Origin: Clostridia bacterium
GTDB lineage: Bacteria; Bacillota; Clostridia; Oscillospirales; CAG-272
Assembly: GCA_024408015.1 (NCBI GenBank)
Contig: JAKSVJ010000003.1
Coordinates: 1 to 20,700 of the forward strand
Length of the DNA stretch: 20,700 bases
Direction: 5' to 3'
The position numbers and the translations under genes are program-made. The notes beneath the pieces are model-generated. The model ran no database searches. It saw nothing but the letters and a program-made list of their open reading frames with translations, and was not told the DNA's origin. Position 1 is the first letter of the stretch; each line of letters starts with the position of its first letter. Positions 8,369 through 15,743 of this stretch are shown here, piece by piece.

Positions 8369-9700
8369 ATGGGTAAGATTATTATGGCTATAGTTGGTAG
8401 ACCAAATGTAGGTAAAAGTACATTGTTTAACAAACTTGCTGGTGAAAGAGTTTCAATAGTTGAAGATTTTCCTGGTGTTACTCGCGATAGAATCTATTAT
8501 GATATTGCTTGGAATAGACATACAATTACAGTAGTTGATACTGGTGGTATTGAACCAAAATCAGAAGATGTAATCACAAATAAAATGAGAGACCAGGCGA
8601 GAATTGCAATAGAAACAGCAGATGTTATTGCTTTTATGTGCAATGTTCATGATGGCGTTACTCCTGATGATAGAGAAATAGCAACAATGCTTCAAAGATC
8701 AGGCAAGCCGATTATCCCAGTTATAAATAAAATTGATACTGTTGGTGCATTGCCAATGGAGTATTATGAATTTTATGAGTTAGGTTTTGAAGAGGATCCT
8801 ATTCCACTTTCATCAATCCATGGTACAGGTACTGGTGATCTTCTTGATAAGGCTCTTGAACTTTGTCCTCCAGATGATGACGAAGAGGAAGAAGATGATA
8901 CAATTAAAGTTGCAGTCATTGGTAAGCCAAATGCTGGAAAGAGCTCAATCGTAAATAGAATTCTTGGCGAAGATAGAATGATTGTTTCTGATATCGCAGG
9001 AACAACAAGAGACGCAATTAACAGTTATGTTGAAAATGATTATGGCAAGTTCACATTCATTGATACCGCTGGTATTAGACGCCAAAGCAAGGTGGAAGAC
9101 CGAATTGAGAAATTTAGTGTCTTAAGAGCAAAAGCTGCAGTTGAAAAAGCTGATGTTTGTCTTATCATGATTGATGCTTCAGAAGGTATTACAGAGCAAG
9201 ATGAGAAGATTGCCGGATTATCACATGAAGCAGGAAAAGCAGCAATCATTGTTGTTAACAAATGGGATCTTATTGAAAAAGACAATGGAACAGTAAAAGA
9301 ATTTACAGATAAAATTAGAACAGCTTTGGCATATATGCCATATGCACCAATTCTATTTGTTTCTGCAAAAACCGGTCAGAGAATAGACAAAGTATTTGAG
9401 CAAATAGTTTATGTAAATGATCAGTCTACTTTAAGAGTTTCAACAGGTATGCTTAATGATGTTTTATCTGATGCAATGGCTAGAGTACAGCCACCTACAG
9501 ACAAGGGTAGAAGACTTAAGATTTATTACATGACTCAAACTGGAGTTAAACCACCAGAATTTGTTATTTTCTGTAACTCTGCTGAGTTATTCCATTTCTC
9601 ATATCAAAGATATATTGAGAATAATTTAAGAGAAATTTTTGGCTTTAATGGAACACCTGTAAAAATAATAATTAGACAAAAGGGCGACAATCCACAATGA
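8369..9700 (+). CDS. der: Ribosome biogenesis GTPase Der (EngA)
   Basis: Der is a double GTPase needed for 50S maturation. G domain 1 has GRPNVGKST (residues 10-18), DTGGIE and NKID. An acidic linker (DDDEEEEDD) leads to G domain 2 with GKPNAGKSS, DTAGIRRQSKVED and NKWDL, and a C-terminal KH-like domain ends the 443-residue protein. I chose ATG 8369, placed six bases after the AGGGGGTG ribosome binding site. A GTG at 8360 is in frame but lies within that ribosome binding site region. The stop overlaps the next start as ATGA. Confidence 0.97.
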   Translation: MGKIIMAIVGRPNVGKSTLFNKLAGERVSIVEDFPGVTRDRIYYDIAWNRHTITVVDTGGIEPKSEDVITNKMRDQARIAIETADVIAFMCNVHDGVTPDDREIATMLQRSGKPIIPVINKIDTVGALPMEYYEFYELGFEEDPIPLSSIHGTGTGDLLDKALELCPPDDDEEEEDDTIKVAVIGKPNAGKSSIVNRILGEDRMIVSDIAGTTRDAINSYVENDYGKFTFIDTAGIRRQSKVEDRIEKFSVLRAKAAVEKADVCLIMIDASEGITEQDEKIAGLSHEAGKAAIIVVNKWDLIEKDNGTVKEFTDKIRTALAYMPYAPILFVSAKTGQRIDKVFEQIVYVNDQSTLRVSTGMLNDVLSDAMARVQPPTDKGRRLKIYYMTQTGVKPPEFVIFCNSAELFHFSYQRYIENNLREIFGFNGTPVKIIIRQKGDNPQ

Positions 9701-10335
9701 GTTTAATTGATATTCTTTCCAAAGGTTTAATAACTTGGAACGAAAGCGATGTGATGTTCTATATTGGCGCTTTTATAACGCTCGTTATAGGATATTTGTT
9801 GGGAAGTTTTGATATAAGACATTTTGATAAATTTTCAGATGGAAGCAAATTGGCTCGTTTTTTATCAATTGTTGTAGATGCAATTGAAGGAATACTTGCT
9901 GTAGGCATTGGTATGGTTTTAATGCCAGGTGATGGCTTTTCATATGTTGCCGTTTTAGGCGCGATGATTGGCCATGTGTATCCATTGTATTTTGGATTTA
10001 AAGGTTCAAGTTGTATATTCGTGTTTGGATTTGCAGCTTTGATACTTAACCCTATTGCCGCTTTATTCTCTCTTGTTATAAGTATAGCGGTCCTATTGTT
10101 TTCAAAATACATGTCCGGAGCATATATCGCAATGTCGGCTGTATTCCCAATAATTAACTTCTATATACCTTTCTCAATGTTTACTATGCAAACAACCACT
10201 GTAATGGAGATGATCAATTATTTATTAAGATTGATGGTTCCTATATTAATGACAATTATGGTCTTAATAGCGCATATAAACAACATAAAAAATATGATTA
10301 ATGGTACAGAAGAAAAGTACAACCCAAAATATTAA
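9697..10335 (+). CDS. Degenerate PlsY-like membrane protein
   Basis: This 212-residue protein has about five hydrophobic segments (roughly 18-37, 55-76, 82-99, 108-135 and 176-193) and sits right after der, where Clostridia often carry plsY, the acyl-phosphate:glycerol-3-phosphate acyltransferase. PlsY-like remains are YLLGS (33-37), D61xxxG65, GHVYPLYFGFKG (92-103) and HINNIKNMINGTE (193-205). Key family residues are missing: there is no GSGNxGxTN segment, the FKGGKGVAT glycine loop reads FKGSSCIFV, the DxxKG lysine is E64, and HREN reads HINN. It may have lost acyltransferase activity or gained another role. Fold assignment is moderately sure and function unknown. It starts in the der stop codon and is probably cotranslated with it. 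Confidence 0.65.
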   Translation: MSLIDILSKGLITWNESDVMFYIGAFITLVIGYLLGSFDIRHFDKFSDGSKLARFLSIVVDAIEGILAVGIGMVLMPGDGFSYVAVLGAMIGHVYPLYFGFKGSSCIFVFGFAALILNPIAALFSLVISIAVLLFSKYMSGAYIAMSAVFPIINFYIPFSMFTMQTTTVMEMINYLLRLMVPILMTIMVLIAHINNIKNMINGTEEKYNPKY

Positions 10336-10366
10336 AGCACTTTATTAAAAATTTTTAAAAAAAGTC

Positions 10367-10395
10367 TTGATATTTATAGCTATTAATGGTATTAT
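10367..10395 (+). promoter_or_regulatory. Promoter of rpsT
   Basis: TTGATA (10367-10372) and TATTAT (10390-10395) lie 17 bases apart, each one base off the consensus. They stand 87 bases before the rpsT start, leaving a leader of about 80 bases that contains a hairpin. Confidence 0.75.
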
Positions 10396-10418
10396 CATAC
10401 AGTAAAATTGGAAGATGA

Positions 10419-10450
10419 GCGTTTTCTTTCACCCTCTCATGAAAGACCGC
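10419..10450 (+). promoter_or_regulatory. Hairpin in the rpsT leader
   Basis: TCTTTCA (10425-10431) and TGAAAGA (10440-10446) form a perfect seven-pair stem with an eight-base loop. An outer GCG/CGC clamp (10419-10421 with 10448-10450) extends it across a small internal loop. It lies inside the predicted transcript, 33 bases before the ATG and 16 before the AAGGAGGT ribosome binding site. It has no T run, so it is not a terminator. A role in S20 autoregulation is possible but only inferred. Confidence 0.4.
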
Positions 10451-10482
10451 TTTATTCGCAAAATATAAGGAGGTGCAGTTAG

Positions 10483-10749
10483 ATGGCTAACATTAAGTCC
10501 GCTAAGAAACGTGTTATCGTTTCTCAGAAAAAAGCAGCGCAGAACAAGATGATTAAGAGCGAACTCAAAACAGTTCTTAAGAAATATGAAGCAGCTATCA
10601 AAGCAGGCGACGCTACAACAGCTAAGTCTCTTTACGCAGACACAATCAAATGCGTTGACCAGGCAGTTTCTCATGGTATCATCCACAAGAACAATGCTGC
10701 AAGAAAAAAGAGCAGAATCACAAAGATGCTCAACAAGGTAAGTGCATAA
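10483..10749 (+). CDS. rpsT: 30S ribosomal protein S20
   Basis: This 88-residue basic protein has the S20 start MANIKSAKKRV, a lysine-rich helical body and the conserved ending HKNNAARKKSRITKMLNK. It binds 16S rRNA early in 30S assembly. AAGGAGGT (10467-10474) is a near-perfect ribosome binding site eight bases before the ATG. It is a single-gene unit with its own promoter and a strong terminator. Confidence 0.97.
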   Translation: MANIKSAKKRVIVSQKKAAQNKMIKSELKTVLKKYEAAIKAGDATTAKSLYADTIKCVDQAVSHGIIHKNNAARKKSRITKMLNKVSA

Positions 10750-10760
10750 TTAAAAAAAAG

Positions 10761-10806
10761 AGCGTTCATCTCACCGAACGCTTTTATTTTTTTTTTTTTT
10801 TTTTTT
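10761..10806 (+). terminator. Strong terminator of rpsT with a 20-T tail
   Basis: AGCGTTC (10761-10767) pairs perfectly with GAACGCT (10776-10782) around an eight-base loop, and AAG/TTT can extend the stem. The tail is TTT, one A, then an unbroken run of 20 T (10787-10806), which is much longer than termination requires. Confidence 0.93.
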
Positions 10807-10826
10807 ACTGAATTGCAAGAGTGTGA

Positions 10827-10857
10827 TTGTATTAATGTTAATGCAATTATATATAAT
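10827..10857 (+). promoter_or_regulatory. Possible promoter of the GH31-GH29-trkAH unit
   Basis: TTGTAT (10827-10832) precedes an alternating TA tract that offers TATATA (10850-10855, spacing 17) or TATAAT (10852-10857, spacing 19). A promoter is expected here because a strong terminator lies just upstream. The AT-rich tract makes the exact hexamers uncertain. Confidence 0.4.
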
Positions 10858-10885
10858 ATATATATATTTTAGGAGAATATAGGCT

Positions 10886-13093
10886 ATGGATAAAATCATC
10901 AATTTGAACGATAAGGCTTTGAAAATATCTGCATACTCAAACAATATCGTTCGTATTAGGGTTAGTAAGGATTTTGAACCTTCATTGTTTGAACGCTATA
11001 ACATTTATCACAAACCAGAAGAATGTGGTGAAGAATTAGAAAACGGTGTGAAGGTTGGAGATTTGACAGTCACATATGAAAATGGTCAAATTGTATTCTC
11101 AACAAAGAATATAACACGTACTATCGTTATTGGTGAAGATAACGAAGGTATGCGCAAATATATGGACGAAGCTCTTGGTAATTTGAGACCAGAATACAAG
11201 CAAATTATCGGAGACGAGGCAAAACGTAACTACGGCACAGTAGAATTCGAAAAGGATCCTAAATATATCACAATCTCAACTGAGGGTGAAAAGTTCTATG
11301 GTCTTGGCGAAGCTAGTGACGATAGATTGATTTTGAATGGAAGAGTATATCTACAAAGAGTAGTATATCAACGCAATGAAATACCGATACCATTCATGAT
11401 GACAAAGGCTGGATATGGTATCCTTTGTAACTCAACTTTCTGGCATGGAATTGATGTATGTGCAAGAAATGAAAATGAAATCATTTGGTATTTGCCAGAT
11501 GGAGATCTTGATTTTATGATCTTTGCTGGGGAAACATTAAGTGATGTTCTTGAAAGATTTACATTTGTTACTGGTAGACCAATGCTTATGCCTAAATGGG
11601 CTTATGGTTTGACATTTACAGAGCAATATCATGCAGACCAGTTTGAGGTTATGCATACAGCAGAGAAGTTTAGAGAAAAGAATCTCCCATGTGATATGAT
11701 CAGCCTTGAGCCAGGTTGGATGTCAAAGAGATATGACTTCTCCGTAAATAAAAAATGGAATGTTGAAAAATTCTTTATCAACGACTGGGCAAGAAGTAAC
11801 AATCCAAACAAGACACATAGCGGATTTTTCACTTCAGCTTTGAAGAGATATGGATATAAAGTTCAATTGTGGTTGTGTTCAACACATGATTTCTCAGCCC
11901 ATGAAGAACAAATGGCAGGAAATACAGCTGAATGTGATATTCCTGCTTGGTTTGATCATCTTAGAGCTTTTGTTAATGATGGTGCAAACTCATTTAAAGT
12001 TGACCCTTGTCATGTATGTGATAGTGCTGATGAAGGTCGTGTGTATTTCAATGGAAAGTCAGAACCTGAAATGCACAACTTGATGCAAACATTATGTGTT
12101 AAGGAAATGTATCAGGGTGCTAGAGCTCATACGGGAAAACGTCCTATGCATCATTTCTGTGGCGGTTTTACAAGTACAGGCGCATATTCAGCTGCAACAA
12201 CAGGTGATAATGGCGGAGGTCATAGATCAATGACATGGATGCTTAACTTAGGTCTCTCAGCTTATTCAAATATTTCTTGCGATATGGATATTCACAAGAA
12301 AGAAACAATTCACTATGGCTTCTTCATGCCATGGTCTCAGTTGAACGCTTGGAGTGGTTTCCAACATCCATGGTGGGCAGGCCATGAGATGGAAGAAATA
12401 TTCACATATTATGATAAATTGCATTATCATTTGATTCCTTATCTCTATTCAACAGCAATTGATTGTTACAATACAGGTGTTCCTGTATGTAGAGCCATGC
12501 CTCTTATGTTTAACGACAAGGAAAGTGAAAATGTAACAAATCAATATATGTTTGGTGACGCACTTCTTGTTGGTGCTTTTGATAATAACATTTATCTACC
12601 AAAGGGTTCAAAATGGATTGATTATTGGACTGGCAAGGTATATGCAGGTGGTAAGAGAATTGATTATGCTGTTCCTGAAAATCGCGGTGGTGCTTTGTTT
12701 GTAAAGGGCGGTTCAATCATTCCAACAGCTGATGGTCTTCAGTATATTGACGGAAGTGATATAGAAAACATTACATTTGAAATATTCCCGGAAAATATAA
12801 GCACATACATCTTTAAAGAAGATGATGGTATCACATGCGAGTACGAAGATGGAAAAACAGCTTACACAGAGGTTACATGTAATAAGGGTGACGAAGGTTG
12901 CTTTATCAACATTTCAGGAAGAACAGGTGAATTCACTGGAATGAAAGATACAAGAAAGTACTCTGTAAAGGTATTCTCTAAGACAAAACCTACTTCTGTA
13001 AAGGTTAATGGTAAGAGAGTTAAATTTACATATGAAAACAATTTTGTTTCATATACATTTGGTGCTTCTGGAAAATCAGAAATCAAGTATTAA
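10886..13093 (+). CDS. Glycoside hydrolase family 31 enzyme
   Basis: This 735-residue GH31 protein has an N-terminal beta-sandwich (to about 240, including FYGLGEASD), a TIM barrel (about 240-590) and beta-sandwich C-terminal domains with YQYMFGDALLVGA-type and GGSIIP blocks. By family position the nucleophile is D373 in NSFKVDPC and the acid/base is D441 in TTGDNGGGH. The nucleophile site lacks the usual DxNE or DFGE context. GH31 includes alpha-glucosidases, alpha-xylosidases, alpha-galactosidases and others; the substrate cannot be assigned. There is no signal peptide, so it is cytoplasmic and probably acts on imported oligosaccharides. AGGAG lies ten bases before ATG. A GH29 gene follows 12 bases later, suggesting joint trimming of one glycan. 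Confidence 0.9.
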   Translation: MDKIINLNDKALKISAYSNNIVRIRVSKDFEPSLFERYNIYHKPEECGEELENGVKVGDLTVTYENGQIVFSTKNITRTIVIGEDNEGMRKYMDEALGNLRPEYKQIIGDEAKRNYGTVEFEKDPKYITISTEGEKFYGLGEASDDRLILNGRVYLQRVVYQRNEIPIPFMMTKAGYGILCNSTFWHGIDVCARNENEIIWYLPDGDLDFMIFAGETLSDVLERFTFVTGRPMLMPKWAYGLTFTEQYHADQFEVMHTAEKFREKNLPCDMISLEPGWMSKRYDFSVNKKWNVEKFFINDWARSNNPNKTHSGFFTSALKRYGYKVQLWLCSTHDFSAHEEQMAGNTAECDIPAWFDHLRAFVNDGANSFKVDPCHVCDSADEGRVYFNGKSEPEMHNLMQTLCVKEMYQGARAHTGKRPMHHFCGGFTSTGAYSAATTGDNGGGHRSMTWMLNLGLSAYSNISCDMDIHKKETIHYGFFMPWSQLNAWSGFQHPWWAGHEMEEIFTYYDKLHYHLIPYLYSTAIDCYNTGVPVCRAMPLMFNDKESENVTNQYMFGDALLVGAFDNNIYLPKGSKWIDYWTGKVYAGGKRIDYAVPENRGGALFVKGGSIIPTADGLQYIDGSDIENITFEIFPENISTYIFKEDDGITCEYEDGKTAYTEVTCNKGDEGCFINISGRTGEFTGMKDTRKYSVKVFSKTKPTSVKVNGKRVKFTYENNFVSYTFGASGKSEIKY

Positions 13094-13105
13094 TTTGGAT
13101 GAGAT

Positions 13106-14356
13106 ATGAAATATTTACCGACTGAAAAACAATTAAAGTTCATGAATTGGGAGATGGGTGCATTTTTCCACTTCGGTATTAGAACTTTTAACCATGGTCA
13201 TAGAGATTGGGATGGAAAAGATATGAGTATTGACTCATTTAATCCCACAAATCTTGACTGTGAGCAATGGATGAGAGTAATCAAAAAATTCGGAATGAAG
13301 TACGCTATTTTGACTACCAAACACCATGATGGATTCGCTAACTGGCCATCTAAATATACTGATTATTCTGTGGCAAATACGCCATGGAAAGATGGTAAAG
13401 GTGACGTTGTTAGGGAGTTCGTTGATGCTTGTCGCAAATACGATATAGCAGTTGGTTTATATTATTCTCCTGCACAATGGGGAAATGCAATTGCTTTTAA
13501 AGAGGGCAAAGAGTACGACGACTATTTCATAAATCAAATATCAGAACTACTAACAAACTATGGAAAGATAGATTATTTGTGGTTCGACGGATGTGGATCT
13601 AATGGTCATAAATACGATTCAAAACGAATCATATCAGTAATAAGACACCTGCAACCAGAAATTACAATTTTTGGTATGTGGGACCCTGATGTTGAGTGGG
13701 TAGGAAATGAGGATGGATATGCTCCAGTGCCATATATTCTAGATAGAGATGTTGTGGTACACGATGAAACTGTTCACAAATTTATGCCACTAGAATGTGA
13801 CTGTCGAATTAGAGATTCTTGGTTTTATGACTTAAATGAATACTCGCTAAAAACAGTTGATGAACTGATTGGCATGTATGAGATGTCAGTGGGTAGAGGC
13901 TGTAATTTCTTGTTGAATTTAGGACCAGATGATAATGGTTTAATAAATCAGCTTGACGAAAAACGTCTTATGGAATTAAGAGAAGAAATAGACAAGAGAT
14001 ATGGTAAACCTCTAGAGTTCGAGAGCATAAAAGAAGTCGATGAATCAACTTATTCAATTGAGTATTCATGTGAGACTTTGAAAAAAATAGCGGACACAGT
14101 TAACATTCCTCTTGTAAAATCAGTAATCATAGAGGAGGATATTTCTTCTGGTCAAGCAGTGCTTGATTTTAGACTATATGCTCATATTCCAACAAGAAAT
14201 CCAATCTCGGACAATAAATATTGTGTATTTAGAGGCGAAACTATCGGAAGAAAAATGATTTGTAGATTTCCGGCAGTTAGATCCCCTAAGTTCACATTAG
14301 AAATATTAAGATCTAACGAAAAACCAATTATTAAAAGTATAAAGGCTTTTGGTTAG
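13106..14356 (+). CDS. Glycoside hydrolase family 29 (alpha-L-fucosidase family)
   Basis: GH29 enzymes are retaining alpha-L-fucosidases. The 416-residue protein shows the family barrel: GAFFHFGIRTFN near residue 19, TKHHDGF (71-77), GLYYSPAQW (117-125), the probable nucleophile D161 in DYLWFDG, and the end-of-barrel block VGRGCNFLLNLGPDDNG. A shorter C-terminal beta domain follows, smaller than in many GH29 proteins. There is no signal peptide, so it is intracellular. The acid/base residue varies across this family and I cannot place it with confidence. It is coupled to the GH31 gene with a 12-base gap. A shared substrate such as a fucosylated host glycan or xyloglucan fragment is inference. 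No transporter or regulator gene accompanies the pair in this window. Confidence 0.88.
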   Translation: MKYLPTEKQLKFMNWEMGAFFHFGIRTFNHGHRDWDGKDMSIDSFNPTNLDCEQWMRVIKKFGMKYAILTTKHHDGFANWPSKYTDYSVANTPWKDGKGDVVREFVDACRKYDIAVGLYYSPAQWGNAIAFKEGKEYDDYFINQISELLTNYGKIDYLWFDGCGSNGHKYDSKRIISVIRHLQPEITIFGMWDPDVEWVGNEDGYAPVPYILDRDVVVHDETVHKFMPLECDCRIRDSWFYDLNEYSLKTVDELIGMYEMSVGRGCNFLLNLGPDDNGLINQLDEKRLMELREEIDKRYGKPLEFESIKEVDESTYSIEYSCETLKKIADTVNIPLVKSVIIEEDISSGQAVLDFRLYAHIPTRNPISDNKYCVFRGETIGRKMICRFPAVRSPKFTLEILRSNEKPIIKSIKAFG

Positions 14357-14378
14357 GATATAAGAAAGGTACTATACT

Positions 14379-15737
14379 ATGTACATTATTATCATTGGTG
14401 GCGGTAAATTAGGAACAACTTTGATTGACTGTCTTACAAAAGAAGGTCATGATATTGCACTTATTGATACAAATTACAAAACAGTAGACTCCTTGGTCGG
14501 CAAATATGATATCTTAGGTGTTTGTGGCAATGGTGCTACAGCAGAGACACTCAAAGAAGCTGGTGTCGATAGAGCAAGAATTGTAATTGCTGCCACAGCG
14601 GTAGATGAAGTCAACGTTTTATGTGCTATGATGGCTAAAAAAATGGGTGCTCATCATACTGTAGCCAGAGTTAGAGCAGCTGAATATTCAAAGCAGCTAG
14701 TATTCATGAGAGAAGAACTAGGAATAGGAATGGTAGTGAATCCAGACCTTGAGACTGCACGTGAAATATCAAGAACTTTGCGTTCTATGAGAACAGTAAA
14801 GATTGATAGCTTTGCAAAAGGCCGTGCGGACCTTGTTGAAATAAGAATAACAGAAGATTCTCCATTTGTTTCCAAGAGACTATGGGAACTATACAAAACA
14901 TTCAAGTTCAAAATACTTGTGTGCGCTGTTCAAAGAGGAGACGATATTATTATCCCTAATGGTGACTTTAGACTAGAAGTTGGTGATAAGATTAACGTTA
15001 CTGCTTCACATGGTGACCTTGATGAGATGTTTAAAATACTCGGTTACTCAAAGCAAAAAGTTCATTCAGTAATGATTGTGGGTGGTGGTTCATTAGGTTT
15101 CTTCTTGGCAAGAGAACTTGTTGAACAAAAGATTAAAGTTAAAATCATTGAATCAAATGAAGAAAGATGTGTGGAACTTAGCGAAAAGCTACCAAAAGCG
15201 CAGGTCATTCTTGGCAATGGAACTGACCAAGACTTGCTTAGTGAAGAAGGCTTTGATGAATATGATGCATGTGTAGCATTGACAGGCATAGATGAAGAAA
15301 ACATTATTATTTCTCTTTGTGCTAGATTAAGAAACATTAAAAACATTATATTTAAAGTAAATAACACTTCATTATTGAAAGCTATTAATCAAGATAATAT
15401 GGACAACGCTATTTCTCCAAAGAACGTAACGTCTAACCATATTGTTAGATATGTACGTTCAAAAGAAGGCGATGAAACAAGTAGCGTTCAAACTCTATAT
15501 AAGCTAGTTGATAACAAGATTGAAGCCGTTGAGTTTATTGTTCGCTCAGACTCAAAATGTGTTGGTATTCCACTAAGCCAAATGAATTTGAAAAACGGAA
15601 TATTGATTGCTTGTATTGTTAGACAAGGAAAATCAATTATTCCAGGTGGTAATGATACTATTGAGGTTAATGACAATGTTGTCGTTGTCTCAAACAACCT
15701 ATTTTTGAGAAAACTTGATGAAATTTTGGAAGTTTAA
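14379..15737 (+). CDS. trkA: Trk K+ uptake regulatory subunit TrkA (double RCK)
   Basis: This 452-residue protein has two tandem RCK units. The first NAD-binding Rossmann motif is GGGKLG (residues 7-12) with D30 at the end of strand 2. The second is GGGSLG (235-240) with E258. An RCK_C subdomain follows each, with TASHGDLDEMFKILG and VVVSNNLFLRKLDEIL. TrkA forms the cytosolic gating ring on TrkH and senses nucleotides. AGAAAGGT lies eight bases before ATG. It stands 22 bases after the GH29 stop with no convincing promoter between, and 6 bases before trkH. Confidence 0.95.
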   Translation: MYIIIIGGGKLGTTLIDCLTKEGHDIALIDTNYKTVDSLVGKYDILGVCGNGATAETLKEAGVDRARIVIAATAVDEVNVLCAMMAKKMGAHHTVARVRAAEYSKQLVFMREELGIGMVVNPDLETAREISRTLRSMRTVKIDSFAKGRADLVEIRITEDSPFVSKRLWELYKTFKFKILVCAVQRGDDIIIPNGDFRLEVGDKINVTASHGDLDEMFKILGYSKQKVHSVMIVGGGSLGFFLARELVEQKIKVKIIESNEERCVELSEKLPKAQVILGNGTDQDLLSEEGFDEYDACVALTGIDEENIIISLCARLRNIKNIIFKVNNTSLLKAINQDNMDNAISPKNVTSNHIVRYVRSKEGDETSSVQTLYKLVDNKIEAVEFIVRSDSKCVGIPLSQMNLKNGILIACIVRQGKSIIPGGNDTIEVNDNVVVVSNNLFLRKLDEILEV

Positions 15738-15743
15738 CTTATT

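Noticed and set aside
10336..10366. A/T palindrome TTAAAAATTTTTAA after the PlsY-like gene as a terminator
   Set aside because: It has no GC-containing stem, so it cannot be told from simple AT richness.
14349..14378. TTGGTT-18-TATACT as a promoter for trkA
   Set aside because: The -10 would end right at the ATG, leaving no room for a transcribed leader with the visible ribosome binding site.
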